9,752 bases of DNA, from positions 1-9,752 of the forward strand of contig CAMNLO010000041.1 of assembly GCA_946543095.1 (NCBI GenBank), read 5' to 3'. The notes beneath the pieces were generated by a model. The model was given only the letters and a program-made list of their open reading frames with translations, was not told where the DNA came from and did not search any database. Origin of the DNA: an uncultured bacterium (GTDB taxonomy: Bacteria; Bacillota; Clostridia; Lachnospirales; Lachnospiraceae). Both the position numbers and the translations under genes were made by a program. Positions within the stretch are counted from its first letter, which is position 1. Each line of letters opens with the position of its first letter. Of the stretch, positions 1 through 7,385 are shown piece after piece.

Positions 1-1
1 G

Positions 2-1081
2 AACCGCATGGACCGCGGTTTTTTTATGTTTCAGAAGGAATATGAGGAGGCCGCCTTACGGGTGCTGCGCTCCGGCTGGTATGTGCTGGGAAAGGAAGTG
101 GAAGCCTTTGAGCGGGAATTTGCCTCCTTCCTGGGCAGCAAATACTGTGTCGGCCTGGCTTCCGGCCTGGATGCTTTGTGGATCGCGTTCCGCGTGCTGG
201 GCATCGGAGAGGGAGACGAAGTCATCGTCCAGGGAAACACCTATATCGCCAGCGTGATGGGGATCACCATCAACGGCGCCGCTCCCGTTTTTGTGGAGCC
301 GGATCCCCTTTATCAGCTGGATGCAAAAAAGCTGAAAGAAAAGCTGACTCCGAAGACAAAGGCAGTGCTGGTGGTCCATCTGTACGGCCAGCCGGCCAAA
401 ATGAACGAGATCAGCGCGTTCTGCCGTGAAAACAGCTTATATCTCGTGGAGGATTGCGCGCAATCCCATGGCGCAGCCTTCCGAGATAAGATGACCGGGA
501 CCTTCGGGGACATCGGCTGCTTTTCCTTTTACCCCTCCAAGAATCTGGGAGCCTTCGGAGATGCCGGCGCCATTGTGACAGACAACGAAGAGCTGGCAAA
601 AAAGGTCCGGATCTTCCGGAATTACGGCTCCGAAAAACGTTATCACAATCAGGTGGTGGGGACTAACTCAAGGCTGGATGAGCTGCAGGCAGCCCTGCTC
701 CGCGTAAAGCTCTCTCATCTGGAGGAGCTAACGGCGGAACGAAGGGCTTTGGCTGCCCGTTATCTGGAGGAGGTGAAAAATCCCCTGATCCTGCTGCCCG
801 GGACCGATCGGGAAGCGGAGTCTGTCTGGCATCAGTTCGTGATCCGCTGTGAAAAGCGGGATGCGCTGATGGAATATCTGGACCGGAAGAATATCGGGAC
901 CCTGATCCACTATCCCATCCCCCCCCATTTATCGGAAGCCTACCGTTCCCTGGGCCTTGGAAAAGGGGCGCTTCCCATTACCGAGCGATACGCCGATGAA
1001 GTGCTCTCCATTCCCATGTACAACGGAATGACGGCGGAAGAACAGGACTATGTGACAGGAGCCCTGAATGCATTTGCCTGA
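2..1081 (+). CDS. DegT/DnrJ/EryC1/StrS-family sugar aminotransferase (5' end probably outside window)
   Basis: PLP-dependent aminotransferase acting on a nucleotide-linked keto-sugar in the cytoplasm. Numbering from the ATG at 8, the Schiff-base lysine is K178 in a YPSKNLGAFGD motif. The VEDCAQSHG motif has D149 (contacts the PLP ring nitrogen) and Q152, and SGWYVLGKEVEAFE near the N terminus is typical of the family. The frame stays open to the window edge (codons Asn-Arg before the ATG). Family members normally carry about 10 more residues before this point (an xVNDLxR-type segment), so the true start is probably upstream and the ATG at 8 is internal. The next gene encodes an FdtA/QdtA-like ketoisomerase, which suggests that the product is a dTDP-3-amino-3,6-dideoxyhexose (FdtB/QdtB-like role). 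Exact sugar stereochemistry cannot be read from the sequence. The family assignment is firm; the substrate is inferred from context. Confidence 0.93.
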   Translation, partial: NRMDRGFFMFQKEYEEAALRVLRSGWYVLGKEVEAFEREFASFLGSKYCVGLASGLDALWIAFRVLGIGEGDEVIVQGNTYIASVMGITINGAAPVFVEPDPLYQLDAKKLKEKLTPKTKAVLVVHLYGQPAKMNEISAFCRENSLYLVEDCAQSHGAAFRDKMTGTFGDIGCFSFYPSKNLGAFGDAGAIVTDNEELAKKVRIFRNYGSEKRYHNQVVGTNSRLDELQAALLRVKLSHLEELTAERRALAARYLEEVKNPLILLPGTDREAESVWHQFVIRCEKRDALMEYLDRKNIGTLIHYPIPPHLSEAYRSLGLGKGALPITERYADEVLSIPMYNGMTAEEQDYVTGALNAFA

Positions 1082-1101
1082 AAGGTAAAGAAATCTGAAC
1101 T

Positions 1102-1530
1102 ATGCATAAGCTGGATGAACAGATCAGAATACTGGATTTCCCGGAAATGGGAGACGAGCGGGGCAATCTCGTGGTGATCGAGGGCGGAATTGCCGTTCCT
1201 TTTGATGTGAAGCGTATCTTCTATATCTACGGCTCCGACACCACCATCCGCAGAGGCTGCCATTCCAACCTGCGTTCCGAGTTCGTTCTGGTGAATGTGG
1301 CGGGGACCAGCAAGGTTCTGGTGGACAACGGCGAGGAAAAAAGGATCATTTCCCTGGACAAGCCCCGGATGGGGCTCTACATCAAAAACAATGTATGGAA
1401 GGAAATGTACGATTTTTCCGAGGACTCCGTCCTCTTAGTGCTCTCCAACGAGCATTACGACGCCTCCGAATATATCCGCAGCTATGAGGACTATCTGGCC
1501 CGGCTGAAGGAGGCCCCGGAAAAGGCATGA
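1102..1530 (+). CDS. FdtA/QdtA-like cupin, putative dTDP-sugar 3,4-ketoisomerase
   Basis: A 142-residue single-domain cupin, the usual length for the FdtA/QdtA/WxcM-like family. Known members convert dTDP-4-keto-6-deoxyglucose into the 3-keto isomer that a DegT aminotransferase then aminates; such an aminotransferase is encoded 20 bp upstream. Visible family landmarks are DERGNLVVIE (residues about 18-27), FDVKRIFYIYG (about 34-44), the metal-free cupin core VLVDNGE, and a C-terminal NEHYDASEYIRSYEDY segment. The characterised enzymes carry two histidines in R-G-x-H-x-H. Here the motif reads R51-G-C-H54-S-N56, so the second histidine is asparagine. Only a weak AAGG lies upstream of the ATG (about 16 nt), so translation may be coupled to the preceding gene. 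The fold is confident; isomerase activity is likely but not proven given the substitution. Confidence 0.85.
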   Translation: MHKLDEQIRILDFPEMGDERGNLVVIEGGIAVPFDVKRIFYIYGSDTTIRRGCHSNLRSEFVLVNVAGTSKVLVDNGEEKRIISLDKPRMGLYIKNNVWKEMYDFSEDSVLLVLSNEHYDASEYIRSYEDYLARLKEAPEKA

Positions 1531-2444
1531 GCAGGATATCCATTATCGTTCCCGTATACTTTAACGCAGACACTCTGGAGGATCTGTACCGTGACATGGC
1601 GGAAAAGATCCTGCCAAAACTGGAGGATTATGAGCTGGTGTTCGTGGACGACGGCTCGGAGGATGATTCCTGGGAGATCATAAACCGGATCAAACAGCAG
1701 GATCCCCGGACCGTCTGCGTGAAACTGTCCCGGAATTTCGGAGAGCACGCGGCGCTTCTGGCGGGGCTTTCCGTCTGCACAGGAGACTGCGCCGTCACAA
1801 AGCAGGCAGATCTTCAGGAGGATTCCTCCATTATCCTGGAAATGTATGAGAGCTGGAAGCGGGGCAACAAGGTGGTCCTGGCGGTCCGCAGTGAGCGTAA
1901 GGAAAACCCGGTGTACGTGTTTTTCGCAAATCTCTATTACGGACTGATCCGGAGCCTGGTGAACAAAAACATGCCGGTGGGGGGCTGCGACTGCTACCTG
2001 ATCGACAGGAAGGTCATTGAGGTGCTGGAGAGGCTGGATGAAAAAAATTCCTCCCTGACCCTGCAGGTGCTCTGGGCCGGCTTTCAGACAGACCGGGTGG
2101 AATTTGTAAGGCAGGAACGGGAAAAGGGGGAATCCCGATGGACCATGAGCAAACGGATCAAGCTGATCATGGACTCCATCATGAGCTTTTCCTATTTCCC
2201 CCTCAGAGTCATGACCCTTCTGGGAGTGGGCTTTGATATCCTGGCCTTCATCCTCCTGATCCTGGTGCTGGTGGAAAAGTTTACCAAGGGTGTCCCCATT
2301 TTGGGCTGGTCCTCCATCATGTGCGTTATGCTCCTGGCCTCCGGTCTTATCATGTCCATGCTGGGGATTCTGGGGGAATACATCTGGAGGACGCTGGATG
2401 CCGCAAGGAAGCGGCCTCCCTTCATCATAGACGAGGTGAAATAA
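1527..2444 (+). CDS. GtrB/DPM1-like family 2 glycosyltransferase with two C-terminal membrane helices
   Basis: A 305-residue GT2 enzyme of the polyprenyl-phosphate glycosyltransferase type (GtrB, ArnC, DPM1 relatives). These move a sugar from a nucleotide donor to undecaprenyl phosphate at the inner face of the membrane. The GT-A domain starts with ISIIVPVYFN; VFVDDGSEDDSW holds D41-D42-G43; KLSRNFGEHAALLAG is at 66-80; the ADLQ motif is at 94-97; and GESRW (201-205) precedes the membrane part. The two hydrophobic helices are about 229-253 and 262-288. The family's D-x-D is here Q93-A94-D95. The ATG overlaps the preceding stop as ATGA, and AAGGAGG (1507-1513) lies 13 nt before it, so the genes are translationally linked. 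The sugar is probably the product of the two genes before it (inference). The family call is very secure. Confidence 0.93.
   Translation: MSRISIIVPVYFNADTLEDLYRDMAEKILPKLEDYELVFVDDGSEDDSWEIINRIKQQDPRTVCVKLSRNFGEHAALLAGLSVCTGDCAVTKQADLQEDSSIILEMYESWKRGNKVVLAVRSERKENPVYVFFANLYYGLIRSLVNKNMPVGGCDCYLIDRKVIEVLERLDEKNSSLTLQVLWAGFQTDRVEFVRQEREKGESRWTMSKRIKLIMDSIMSFSYFPLRVMTLLGVGFDILAFILLILVLVEKFTKGVPILGWSSIMCVMLLASGLIMSMLGILGEYIWRTLDAARKRPPFIIDEVK
2433..2439 (+). promoter_or_regulatory. Shine-Dalgarno site deciding a TTG start
   Basis: GAGGTGA lies in the last codons of the GT2 gene, 8 nt before the TTG at 2448. No comparable site precedes the first in-frame ATG (2508), which would also cut into the first membrane helix. 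This supports TTG as the start of the membrane-protein gene. Confidence 0.75.
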
Positions 2445-2447
2445 GCA

Positions 2448-4070
2448 TTGGAAAAAACAAAAAATATCCTGCAGGGCTTCGGCAAAGAGGGAAAGTACCG
2501 TATCCTCATGATGGTACTTTTCTTTGTTTTTATGATTCAGATCGGCTTTCTTATCTACATGAATCTGTTTGCCTCCGATAAGATCCTGAATTTTGACGGA
2601 GCAAACGCCATGATCCACGGCATCGAGATCTGGAAAACAAAATCCCTGAGGGTGCCGGGCTGGCACGACACCACACAGCTGGAATTCGATATGGCTGCCT
2701 GCATCGCAGGTCCTCTCTACGGTCTGACCCGCAACATCTTTCTCTCCTACGGCATCGCCAATATCCTCTTTGCGGCCATGTATGTGTACGTGATCCTGGA
2801 TCTTTTCCGGAAGCTTGGAAAACCGCTGTTTCATGCCCTGATCGCGCTGATTCTGGTGTTTACACCCTATTGCATCGGCATGATCGATTATTACAGCATG
2901 ATGTTCTTCCAGGCGGCGTTTTACGATATGCGGGTATTGATCCCCATCATGCTCCTGGATCTTCTGGTGACAAAAAAGGAAGACTTAAAACAGCCCCGGA
3001 ACCTGGTGCTGCTTACGGTGCTGTGTCTGTTCAACTATATCAGCGGCGTCTCCTGCGGCATCTATGTGCCCTTATCCGGTCTTGCCCCCATCTGTGCCGT
3101 CTTTGTGCTGGAGCTCATTCTGGATGAGGGCTTCAGGCGCTTCGACAAACTGCATCTTGCGGTAATGGGGCTTGTCCTCTGCTCTGCCGCCCTGGGCTAT
3201 CTGACCACAAAGCTCCTGGGCTACGGAGGCATGGGGGACAGTATGCTCCTGACCAATTTCCAGAACATGGCCTCTAATCTGGACGCGGTACTGATCTCCT
3301 TCTTTATGGTCCTGGACGCCATTCCCTCCGCAAACACTCCGGTGTTAAGCGCAGCCGGCATTGTCTATCTGTGCAAAGCCCTGGTAGTGATCTTTCTCGG
3401 GGTAGTGTTCATTCTGCATATCAGAACACTGTTCCAAAGGGAAAACGGCATTCCCGTGGGAAAGTTCATAGCCTTTCTGCTTTTATGGAATGTATTTGAA
3501 TTCATTTTCTGCGAGACCCGCTACAGTCTCAGCAATCCCATTATCGAAAACCGCTACTATCTCATTGCGGTGGTCCCGATGATGCTGCTTCTCGCCATGG
3601 AGCTCGAGAGATGGTCTCTTGCCTCCAATCACACCATGGACCTTCTTCTGAATCTGGGGGTGACTCTGTTTCTGATCGTTCTGGCCATCGGCTGTGATCA
3701 TTATGTGGTGAAAAAATTCGATGCTGACGCCGGGTATATCAAGGACATCGTCCGATATGTCAATGAAACCATTCCGGAGGTGGACTCCGTGATCCTTATG
3801 CATGAGCCGGACACCCAGGGGATCTACAGGCTGCTGGACGGGGAGCATAAATACACGGCCTATGATCCGGAAAAAGGAAAACTGGTGGTCTATGACTACT
3901 ACGACGACTACATCAAGGATCTGGGAGAAAGCAATCTCCTTTTGATCTACCAGTGGGAAGCCCTGACGGATCTTCTGCCGGAGGAATATGCCGCGGACTA
4001 TGAAAAGATCGGAGAGGTGGACTGGTTCCATGTGTATTATTCCGAATCGAACCGTCTGCCTTACGAATAA
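2448..4070 (+). CDS. Polytopic membrane protein with extracytoplasmic C-terminal domain; candidate GT-C-like glycosyltransferase
   Basis: A 540-residue protein starting at TTG with a good ribosome binding site. There are about 10-11 hydrophobic segments between residues about 20 and 415 (the first is about 20-41), followed by a soluble tail of about 120 residues rich in D, E and Y. The first long loop after helix 1 contains acidic residues (D44, D50 in NFDGANA; later E and D near LEFDMAA), where GT-C enzymes carry their catalytic acid. No family can be named by eye. The gene follows a GtrB-like enzyme with a 3-nt gap, the same order as in gtr and other systems where one enzyme makes a lipid-phosphate sugar and a polytopic partner transfers it outside the membrane. 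A role as that transferase is an inference. Alternatives are an uncharacterised polysaccharide polymerase or other envelope membrane protein. The coding call is secure; the function is uncertain. Confidence 0.85.
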   Translation: MEKTKNILQGFGKEGKYRILMMVLFFVFMIQIGFLIYMNLFASDKILNFDGANAMIHGIEIWKTKSLRVPGWHDTTQLEFDMAACIAGPLYGLTRNIFLSYGIANILFAAMYVYVILDLFRKLGKPLFHALIALILVFTPYCIGMIDYYSMMFFQAAFYDMRVLIPIMLLDLLVTKKEDLKQPRNLVLLTVLCLFNYISGVSCGIYVPLSGLAPICAVFVLELILDEGFRRFDKLHLAVMGLVLCSAALGYLTTKLLGYGGMGDSMLLTNFQNMASNLDAVLISFFMVLDAIPSANTPVLSAAGIVYLCKALVVIFLGVVFILHIRTLFQRENGIPVGKFIAFLLLWNVFEFIFCETRYSLSNPIIENRYYLIAVVPMMLLLAMELERWSLASNHTMDLLLNLGVTLFLIVLAIGCDHYVVKKFDADAGYIKDIVRYVNETIPEVDSVILMHEPDTQGIYRLLDGEHKYTAYDPEKGKLVVYDYYDDYIKDLGESNLLLIYQWEALTDLLPEEYAADYEKIGEVDWFHVYYSESNRLPYE

Positions 4071-4090
4071 AGGAAAGAAGGAGAAAAAAG

Positions 4091-5845
4091 ATGAACACTC
4101 ATCACCATTCCTTATGGATCAAAACGCTTAGCCTCGGCCTGTGCGTCCTTCTGCTCACCGGCTGCGCCGCACAGGGGACCAAAGAGGAGGCGTCCTCTCC
4201 CGCCGTGGAAAAAACAGCTGAGGAAGCAAAGGAAGCCGAACCGGAAAAGACCGAAGAAAAAGATGCCGCAGCGGAACCGGAAGAGACACCCGATAAAGAG
4301 CCTGCGGTCAGGGAAAACGAGGCTGTCACCGGTCCTCCCGAGGTTCTGATCATGAAGAAGGACCAGGAGGAGTACGATGAGAAATATGACATACTCCTCT
4401 ACTCCGGTCATCTGGAGGGCGTAGTGCTTTCCGACGAGAGCAGGGAAGCCTGGCCCGCCCTCTATGATACCCTGCAAAAGGACTGGAAAGAGGATCTGGA
4501 ACAGTATAAGGAATCCGTCTTAAGCCTTACGGAGGATTCCGCGGAGCAGTACCGCGCCATGCGGGAGGATGATCCGGAAACGGAGTACTCCATCCACTAT
4601 GAGGATTCCGTCACCGCGGATGTGACCCGGGTGGATGAGAAGGTATTTTCCTGGAGCAGCTCCTTCTATATGTACTACGGGGGAGCCCATGGCATGTACG
4701 GCAATTCCGGCCGCAGCTATGATGCCGCCACCGGGAAGAGACTTCAGCTTTCGGATGTGATCACTGACGGAAAGGCCTTCGGGCAGCTGCTCTTCGATAA
4801 GGTCAGTGTGGAATATCCGGATGTGGTGGATTATCTGGAGGATCCCGATGCCTTAAGGGATGAGATCGTGAAGGAGGTCCTGGAGGATCCGGAAAACTGG
4901 GCTCTGGAGCCTGTGGGCATCGACTATTTCTTTAATCCCTATGACATCGCCGCCTATGCCGCGGGAGAACAGATCATCCACATAGACTATGCGGAGGCAC
5001 CGGAGCTCTTTGCGAAGGACTATTTGCCGGAGTCTCAGGAAGCCGTGATCTATGGAGTTCCCAACGGAAGGGATGTGTACCTGGATGCCGACGGGGACGG
5101 GAAAACAGACCATATCATGGTGGATATCGACTACGACGATTGGGATGAAGACCAGGAGGAATACTTAACCCAGGGGATCACCGCCTATGTTCACGAAGGG
5201 ATGGAAAACATGCTTGCCACCTTCTCCAACGTGGATCAGATCAGGGCCCGGGTGGTTTCCTTTGCTTCGGGAGAGCAATATCTGCTGATCTCCTGCCTTG
5301 CGGATTACGAGGATGATGTGGTGCTAATCTGCAGCGTGTCGGAGGGCTATGTGAATGAGCTGACGGAATACGGCCTTAGTCAAAAGAGGCTGTTTGATCC
5401 GGATACGGAGCTCTATGGGTGCTACGAGCTGACAGATCCCGGCCGGATGCTGCTTTCCGAGCGCTTCGACCGTCTTGCCACCTTCTTTGGCGAAGGGGTA
5501 TATGGAGTCAATGACAGGGGGGAGATCGCTCCTGTGGAAGACTATGCCGTGATCTCAGAGGACGCCAGGGAATATCTGCAGCTCACCTCCTCTTCAGAGC
5601 TTACGGCACAGATCGTGGACGAAGACGGCAGCGTCGTAGCGAAAGAGGAAGTCCTTCCTGCGGGGACAGTGTACGCCCTGTACCGCACAGCCTACGGCGA
5701 CGAACAGGATGGCGTCTTTGTGGACTGCCTCCTTCAGGATGGCCGTATCGCAAGGCTTTCCTACACCGTCTCGGAGGATTACGACAGAACGGTCTGCGGG
5801 GTGGATGAGCAGAAAGCCTTCAAGGAGGTTTTATACGCGGATTAA
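4091..5845 (+). CDS. DUF3298-type lipoprotein with acidic linker and Ca2+-loop motif
   Basis: A 584-residue surface lipoprotein. The signal peptide has a hydrophobic core (residues about 13-22) and lipobox L-T-G-C25. It is followed by a low-complexity E/K/A/P linker (about 26-80) that would hold the folded part away from the membrane. Residues about 95-315 resemble DUF3298/RsiV-like domains: Y196-G-G-A-H200 before an SYDAATGKRLQLSDV segment, and FNPYDIAAYAAG at 281-292. A canonical calcium-binding loop D332-A-D334-G-D336-G-K-T-D340 follows, as in FG-GAP/VCBS-like repeats, and then about 240 residues of unassigned sequence. AAGGAG (4078-4083) lies 7 nt before the ATG, and the gene begins 20 bp after the membrane-protein gene, so it is probably in the same operon. 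Possible roles are envelope sensing or binding of glycans; none is shown by the sequence. Confidence 0.9.
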   Translation: MNTHHHSLWIKTLSLGLCVLLLTGCAAQGTKEEASSPAVEKTAEEAKEAEPEKTEEKDAAAEPEETPDKEPAVRENEAVTGPPEVLIMKKDQEEYDEKYDILLYSGHLEGVVLSDESREAWPALYDTLQKDWKEDLEQYKESVLSLTEDSAEQYRAMREDDPETEYSIHYEDSVTADVTRVDEKVFSWSSSFYMYYGGAHGMYGNSGRSYDAATGKRLQLSDVITDGKAFGQLLFDKVSVEYPDVVDYLEDPDALRDEIVKEVLEDPENWALEPVGIDYFFNPYDIAAYAAGEQIIHIDYAEAPELFAKDYLPESQEAVIYGVPNGRDVYLDADGDGKTDHIMVDIDYDDWDEDQEEYLTQGITAYVHEGMENMLATFSNVDQIRARVVSFASGEQYLLISCLADYEDDVVLICSVSEGYVNELTEYGLSQKRLFDPDTELYGCYELTDPGRMLLSERFDRLATFFGEGVYGVNDRGEIAPVEDYAVISEDAREYLQLTSSSELTAQIVDEDGSVVAKEEVLPAGTVYALYRTAYGDEQDGVFVDCLLQDGRIARLSYTVSEDYDRTVCGVDEQKAFKEVLYAD

Positions 5846-5954
5846 ATGTGTTCTGATGTGCTTTTCTTTCAAACACACAGTTGGTGTCGCGAGCTCCACC
5901 AACTTATGGCATTAGCCGCTCGGAATACGGCTGCGCCGGATATTCACTCGCGAC
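5846..5954. repeat. Intergenic element with nested inverted repeats
   Basis: The gap before cinA holds several perfect short dyads. AGTTGGTG (5879-5886) pairs with CACCAACT (5897-5904). TGTCGCGAG (5885-5893) pairs with CTCGCGACA (5947-5955). AGCCG (5914-5918) pairs with CGGCT (5928-5932), with GGC (5908-5910) and GCC (5935-5937) able to extend it. The first two helices overlap at 5885-5886 and cannot both form fully. No T-run follows, so this is not a standard terminator. It could be a mobile palindromic repeat of the REP/MITE type or an RNA leader acting on cinA; the sequence alone does not separate these. No clear promoter was found here. Confidence 0.5.
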
Positions 5955-5956
5955 AT

Positions 5957-5960
5957 GGAG
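5957..5960 (+). promoter_or_regulatory. Ribosome binding site choosing the cinA start
   Basis: GGAG lies 6 nt before the ATG at 5967. The earlier in-frame ATG (5955) overlaps this site and has no Shine-Dalgarno sequence of its own. CinA proteins usually begin with MKAEIIxVGTE, as the reading from 5967 does. Confidence 0.7.
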
Positions 5961-5966
5961 CCAAAA

Positions 5967-7205
5967 ATGAAAGCTGAGATCATAACAGTGGGAACAGAGA
6001 TCCTGATGGGAAGCATCGTAAACACCAACGCCTCCTTCCTGGCAAGGGAGTGCGCTGCCATGGGGCTTACCAGCTTCTACCAGATCACGGTGGGAGACAA
6101 CGAGAAGCGTCTGACAAAGCTGATCCAGGAAGCCAGAAAGCGCTCTGACATCCTGATCTTTTCCGGAGGCCTTGGGCCCACGGAGGACGACCTTACCAAG
6201 GAGACCGTGGCAAAAGCCTGCGGCAGAAAGCTGGTGGAGGATCCGGAATCCAGAAAGTGGATCGAAAAGCTGTTTACGGGCTGGGGCCGGACCCCAACGG
6301 AAAACAACTGGAAGCAGGCGCTGGTCCCTGAGGGCGCCCTGGTCTTAAAGAATGACAACGGCACAGCTCCCGGGATTATCTTAGAGCACGAGGGAACCCA
6401 TTTCATCCTGCTGCCGGGACCTCCTCACGAGCTGATCCCGCTGTTTCGGGACAAAGTGAAGCCCTATCTGGAAAAGCTTTCCGGGACCGTGTTCCACTCC
6501 GCCATGGTGAAAGTCATAGGCATCGGGGAATCCCAGGTGGAGGATGAGCTGAAGGACCTGATCGATGCCCAGACAAATCCCACCATCGCCACCTACGCAA
6601 AGCCCGGCGAGGTAGGGATCCGGGTCACCGCCAGCGCCGACACGGAAAAGAAGGCGAAGGCACTGGTGAAGCCCGTGGTGAAGGAAATGAAGAGGCGCTT
6701 CGGCACCAATGTCTACACCACCAGGGAGGAGGTCTCCCTGGAACAGGCGGTACTGAAGCTTCTGAAAAAGAAAGGAATGACCCTGTCTCTGGCGGAATCC
6801 TGCACGGGAGGGCTTTTGGCCGGCAGACTTGTGAACGTGCCCGGGGCCTCGAAGGTCTTTGTGAGCAGCGCAGTGACCTACTCGGAGAAAGCAAAACGGC
6901 AGCTTGTGGGAGTCTCGGGGAAAACCTTAAGGAAATACGGGGCAGTCAGCGAGGAATGCGCTCTGGAGATGGCCAAAGGCGCTGCAAAGAGGCTCCACAC
7001 CGACTGCGCCATTTCCGTAACGGGCTTCGCCGGCCCCGATGGGGGAACGGATAAGGATCCCGTGGGGACAGTCTATATCGGCGTCGTCATCGGCGATAAG
7101 AGCCTCTGCAAAAAGCGCTTCTTCAACGGCACCAGGGAATATGTACGGAATATGGCGGTCACGGCGGCGCTGGTGCATTTCAGGGAGCTGATGCTTTCCC
7201 TATAG
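5967..7205 (+). CDS. cinA: CinA protein, two-domain (CinA/PncC; putative nicotinamide-nucleotide amidase)
   Basis: A 412-residue protein, full length for the family. The N-terminal MoaB/Mog-like (COG1058) domain shows IITVGTEIL (residues about 5-13) and the hallmark G67-G-L-G-P-T-E-D-D75, then LLPGPPHEL further on. The C-terminal CinA/PncC domain shows LAESCTGG (275-282), a YGAVSEECALEMAKGA segment and TGFAGPDGGT followed by DPVGTV. In characterised bacteria this domain deamidates nicotinamide mononucleotide to nicotinate mononucleotide in NAD recycling, and the N-terminal domain is linked to ADP-ribose hydrolysis. The historical name reflects competence-associated expression in some Gram-positive species. 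The start at 5967 is preferred over 5955 because of the GGAG spacing and the family N terminus. The gene sits alone, 121 bp after the lipoprotein gene, without recA or pgsA next to it in this window. All key motifs look intact. Confidence 0.96.
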   Translation: MKAEIITVGTEILMGSIVNTNASFLARECAAMGLTSFYQITVGDNEKRLTKLIQEARKRSDILIFSGGLGPTEDDLTKETVAKACGRKLVEDPESRKWIEKLFTGWGRTPTENNWKQALVPEGALVLKNDNGTAPGIILEHEGTHFILLPGPPHELIPLFRDKVKPYLEKLSGTVFHSAMVKVIGIGESQVEDELKDLIDAQTNPTIATYAKPGEVGIRVTASADTEKKAKALVKPVVKEMKRRFGTNVYTTREEVSLEQAVLKLLKKKGMTLSLAESCTGGLLAGRLVNVPGASKVFVSSAVTYSEKAKRQLVGVSGKTLRKYGAVSEECALEMAKGAAKRLHTDCAISVTGFAGPDGGTDKDPVGTVYIGVVIGDKSLCKKRFFNGTREYVRNMAVTAALVHFRELMLSL

Positions 7206-7315
7206 GACCACTTTCTCCCCGATCAGGCAGGAAAGAGCCTGTCCGCGCCATGCTTACGCCGCCTGCCCGCGCGGGGCAAAACCGCGTTCATTCCTTCCGA
7301 GGACCATGCAAAATG
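7206..7315. other. Converging-gene intergenic spacer, GC-rich
   Basis: This is the spacer after cinA. It contains small dyads, CAGGC (7224-7228)/GCCTG (7237-7241) and TGCCC (7264-7268)/GGGCA (7274-7278), but neither is followed by a T-run on the + strand, so no convincing cinA terminator is seen. No gene is supported. Confidence 0.4.
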
Positions 7316-7343
7316 ACGGCCTGAGGGTTTCCCCCCAGGCCGT
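7316..7343 (-). terminator. Rho-independent terminator for the peroxidase/nitroreductase-remnant transcript
   Basis: ACGGCCTG (7316-7323) pairs perfectly with CAGGCCGT (7336-7343) around a 12-nt loop that can pair further through GGG/CCC. Read on the - strand the hairpin is followed by CATTTTGC, a short T-run, and it lies about 43 nt past the remnant's stop. The T-run is short, so strength is uncertain. It may also end cinA transcription from the other side. Confidence 0.65.
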
Positions 7344-7385
7344 TGATCATTCCTGTGCTCCTGCTCTTTCTTTTCCCGTTCTTTC

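Noticed and set aside
1491..2834. 447-codon - strand frame opposite the GT2 and membrane-protein genes
   Set aside because: It is histidine/glutamine-rich, has no family motifs, and lies opposite two genes with clear motifs and ribosome binding sites. It is an effect of GC-rich codon use.
5955..5966. Earlier ATG as the cinA start (416 residues)
   Set aside because: It overlaps the GGAG that properly serves the ATG at 5967, and family members start at the MKAEII segment.
7264..7278. GC-rich dyad as the cinA terminator
   Set aside because: The stem is short and is followed by A-rich, not T-rich, sequence on the + strand.
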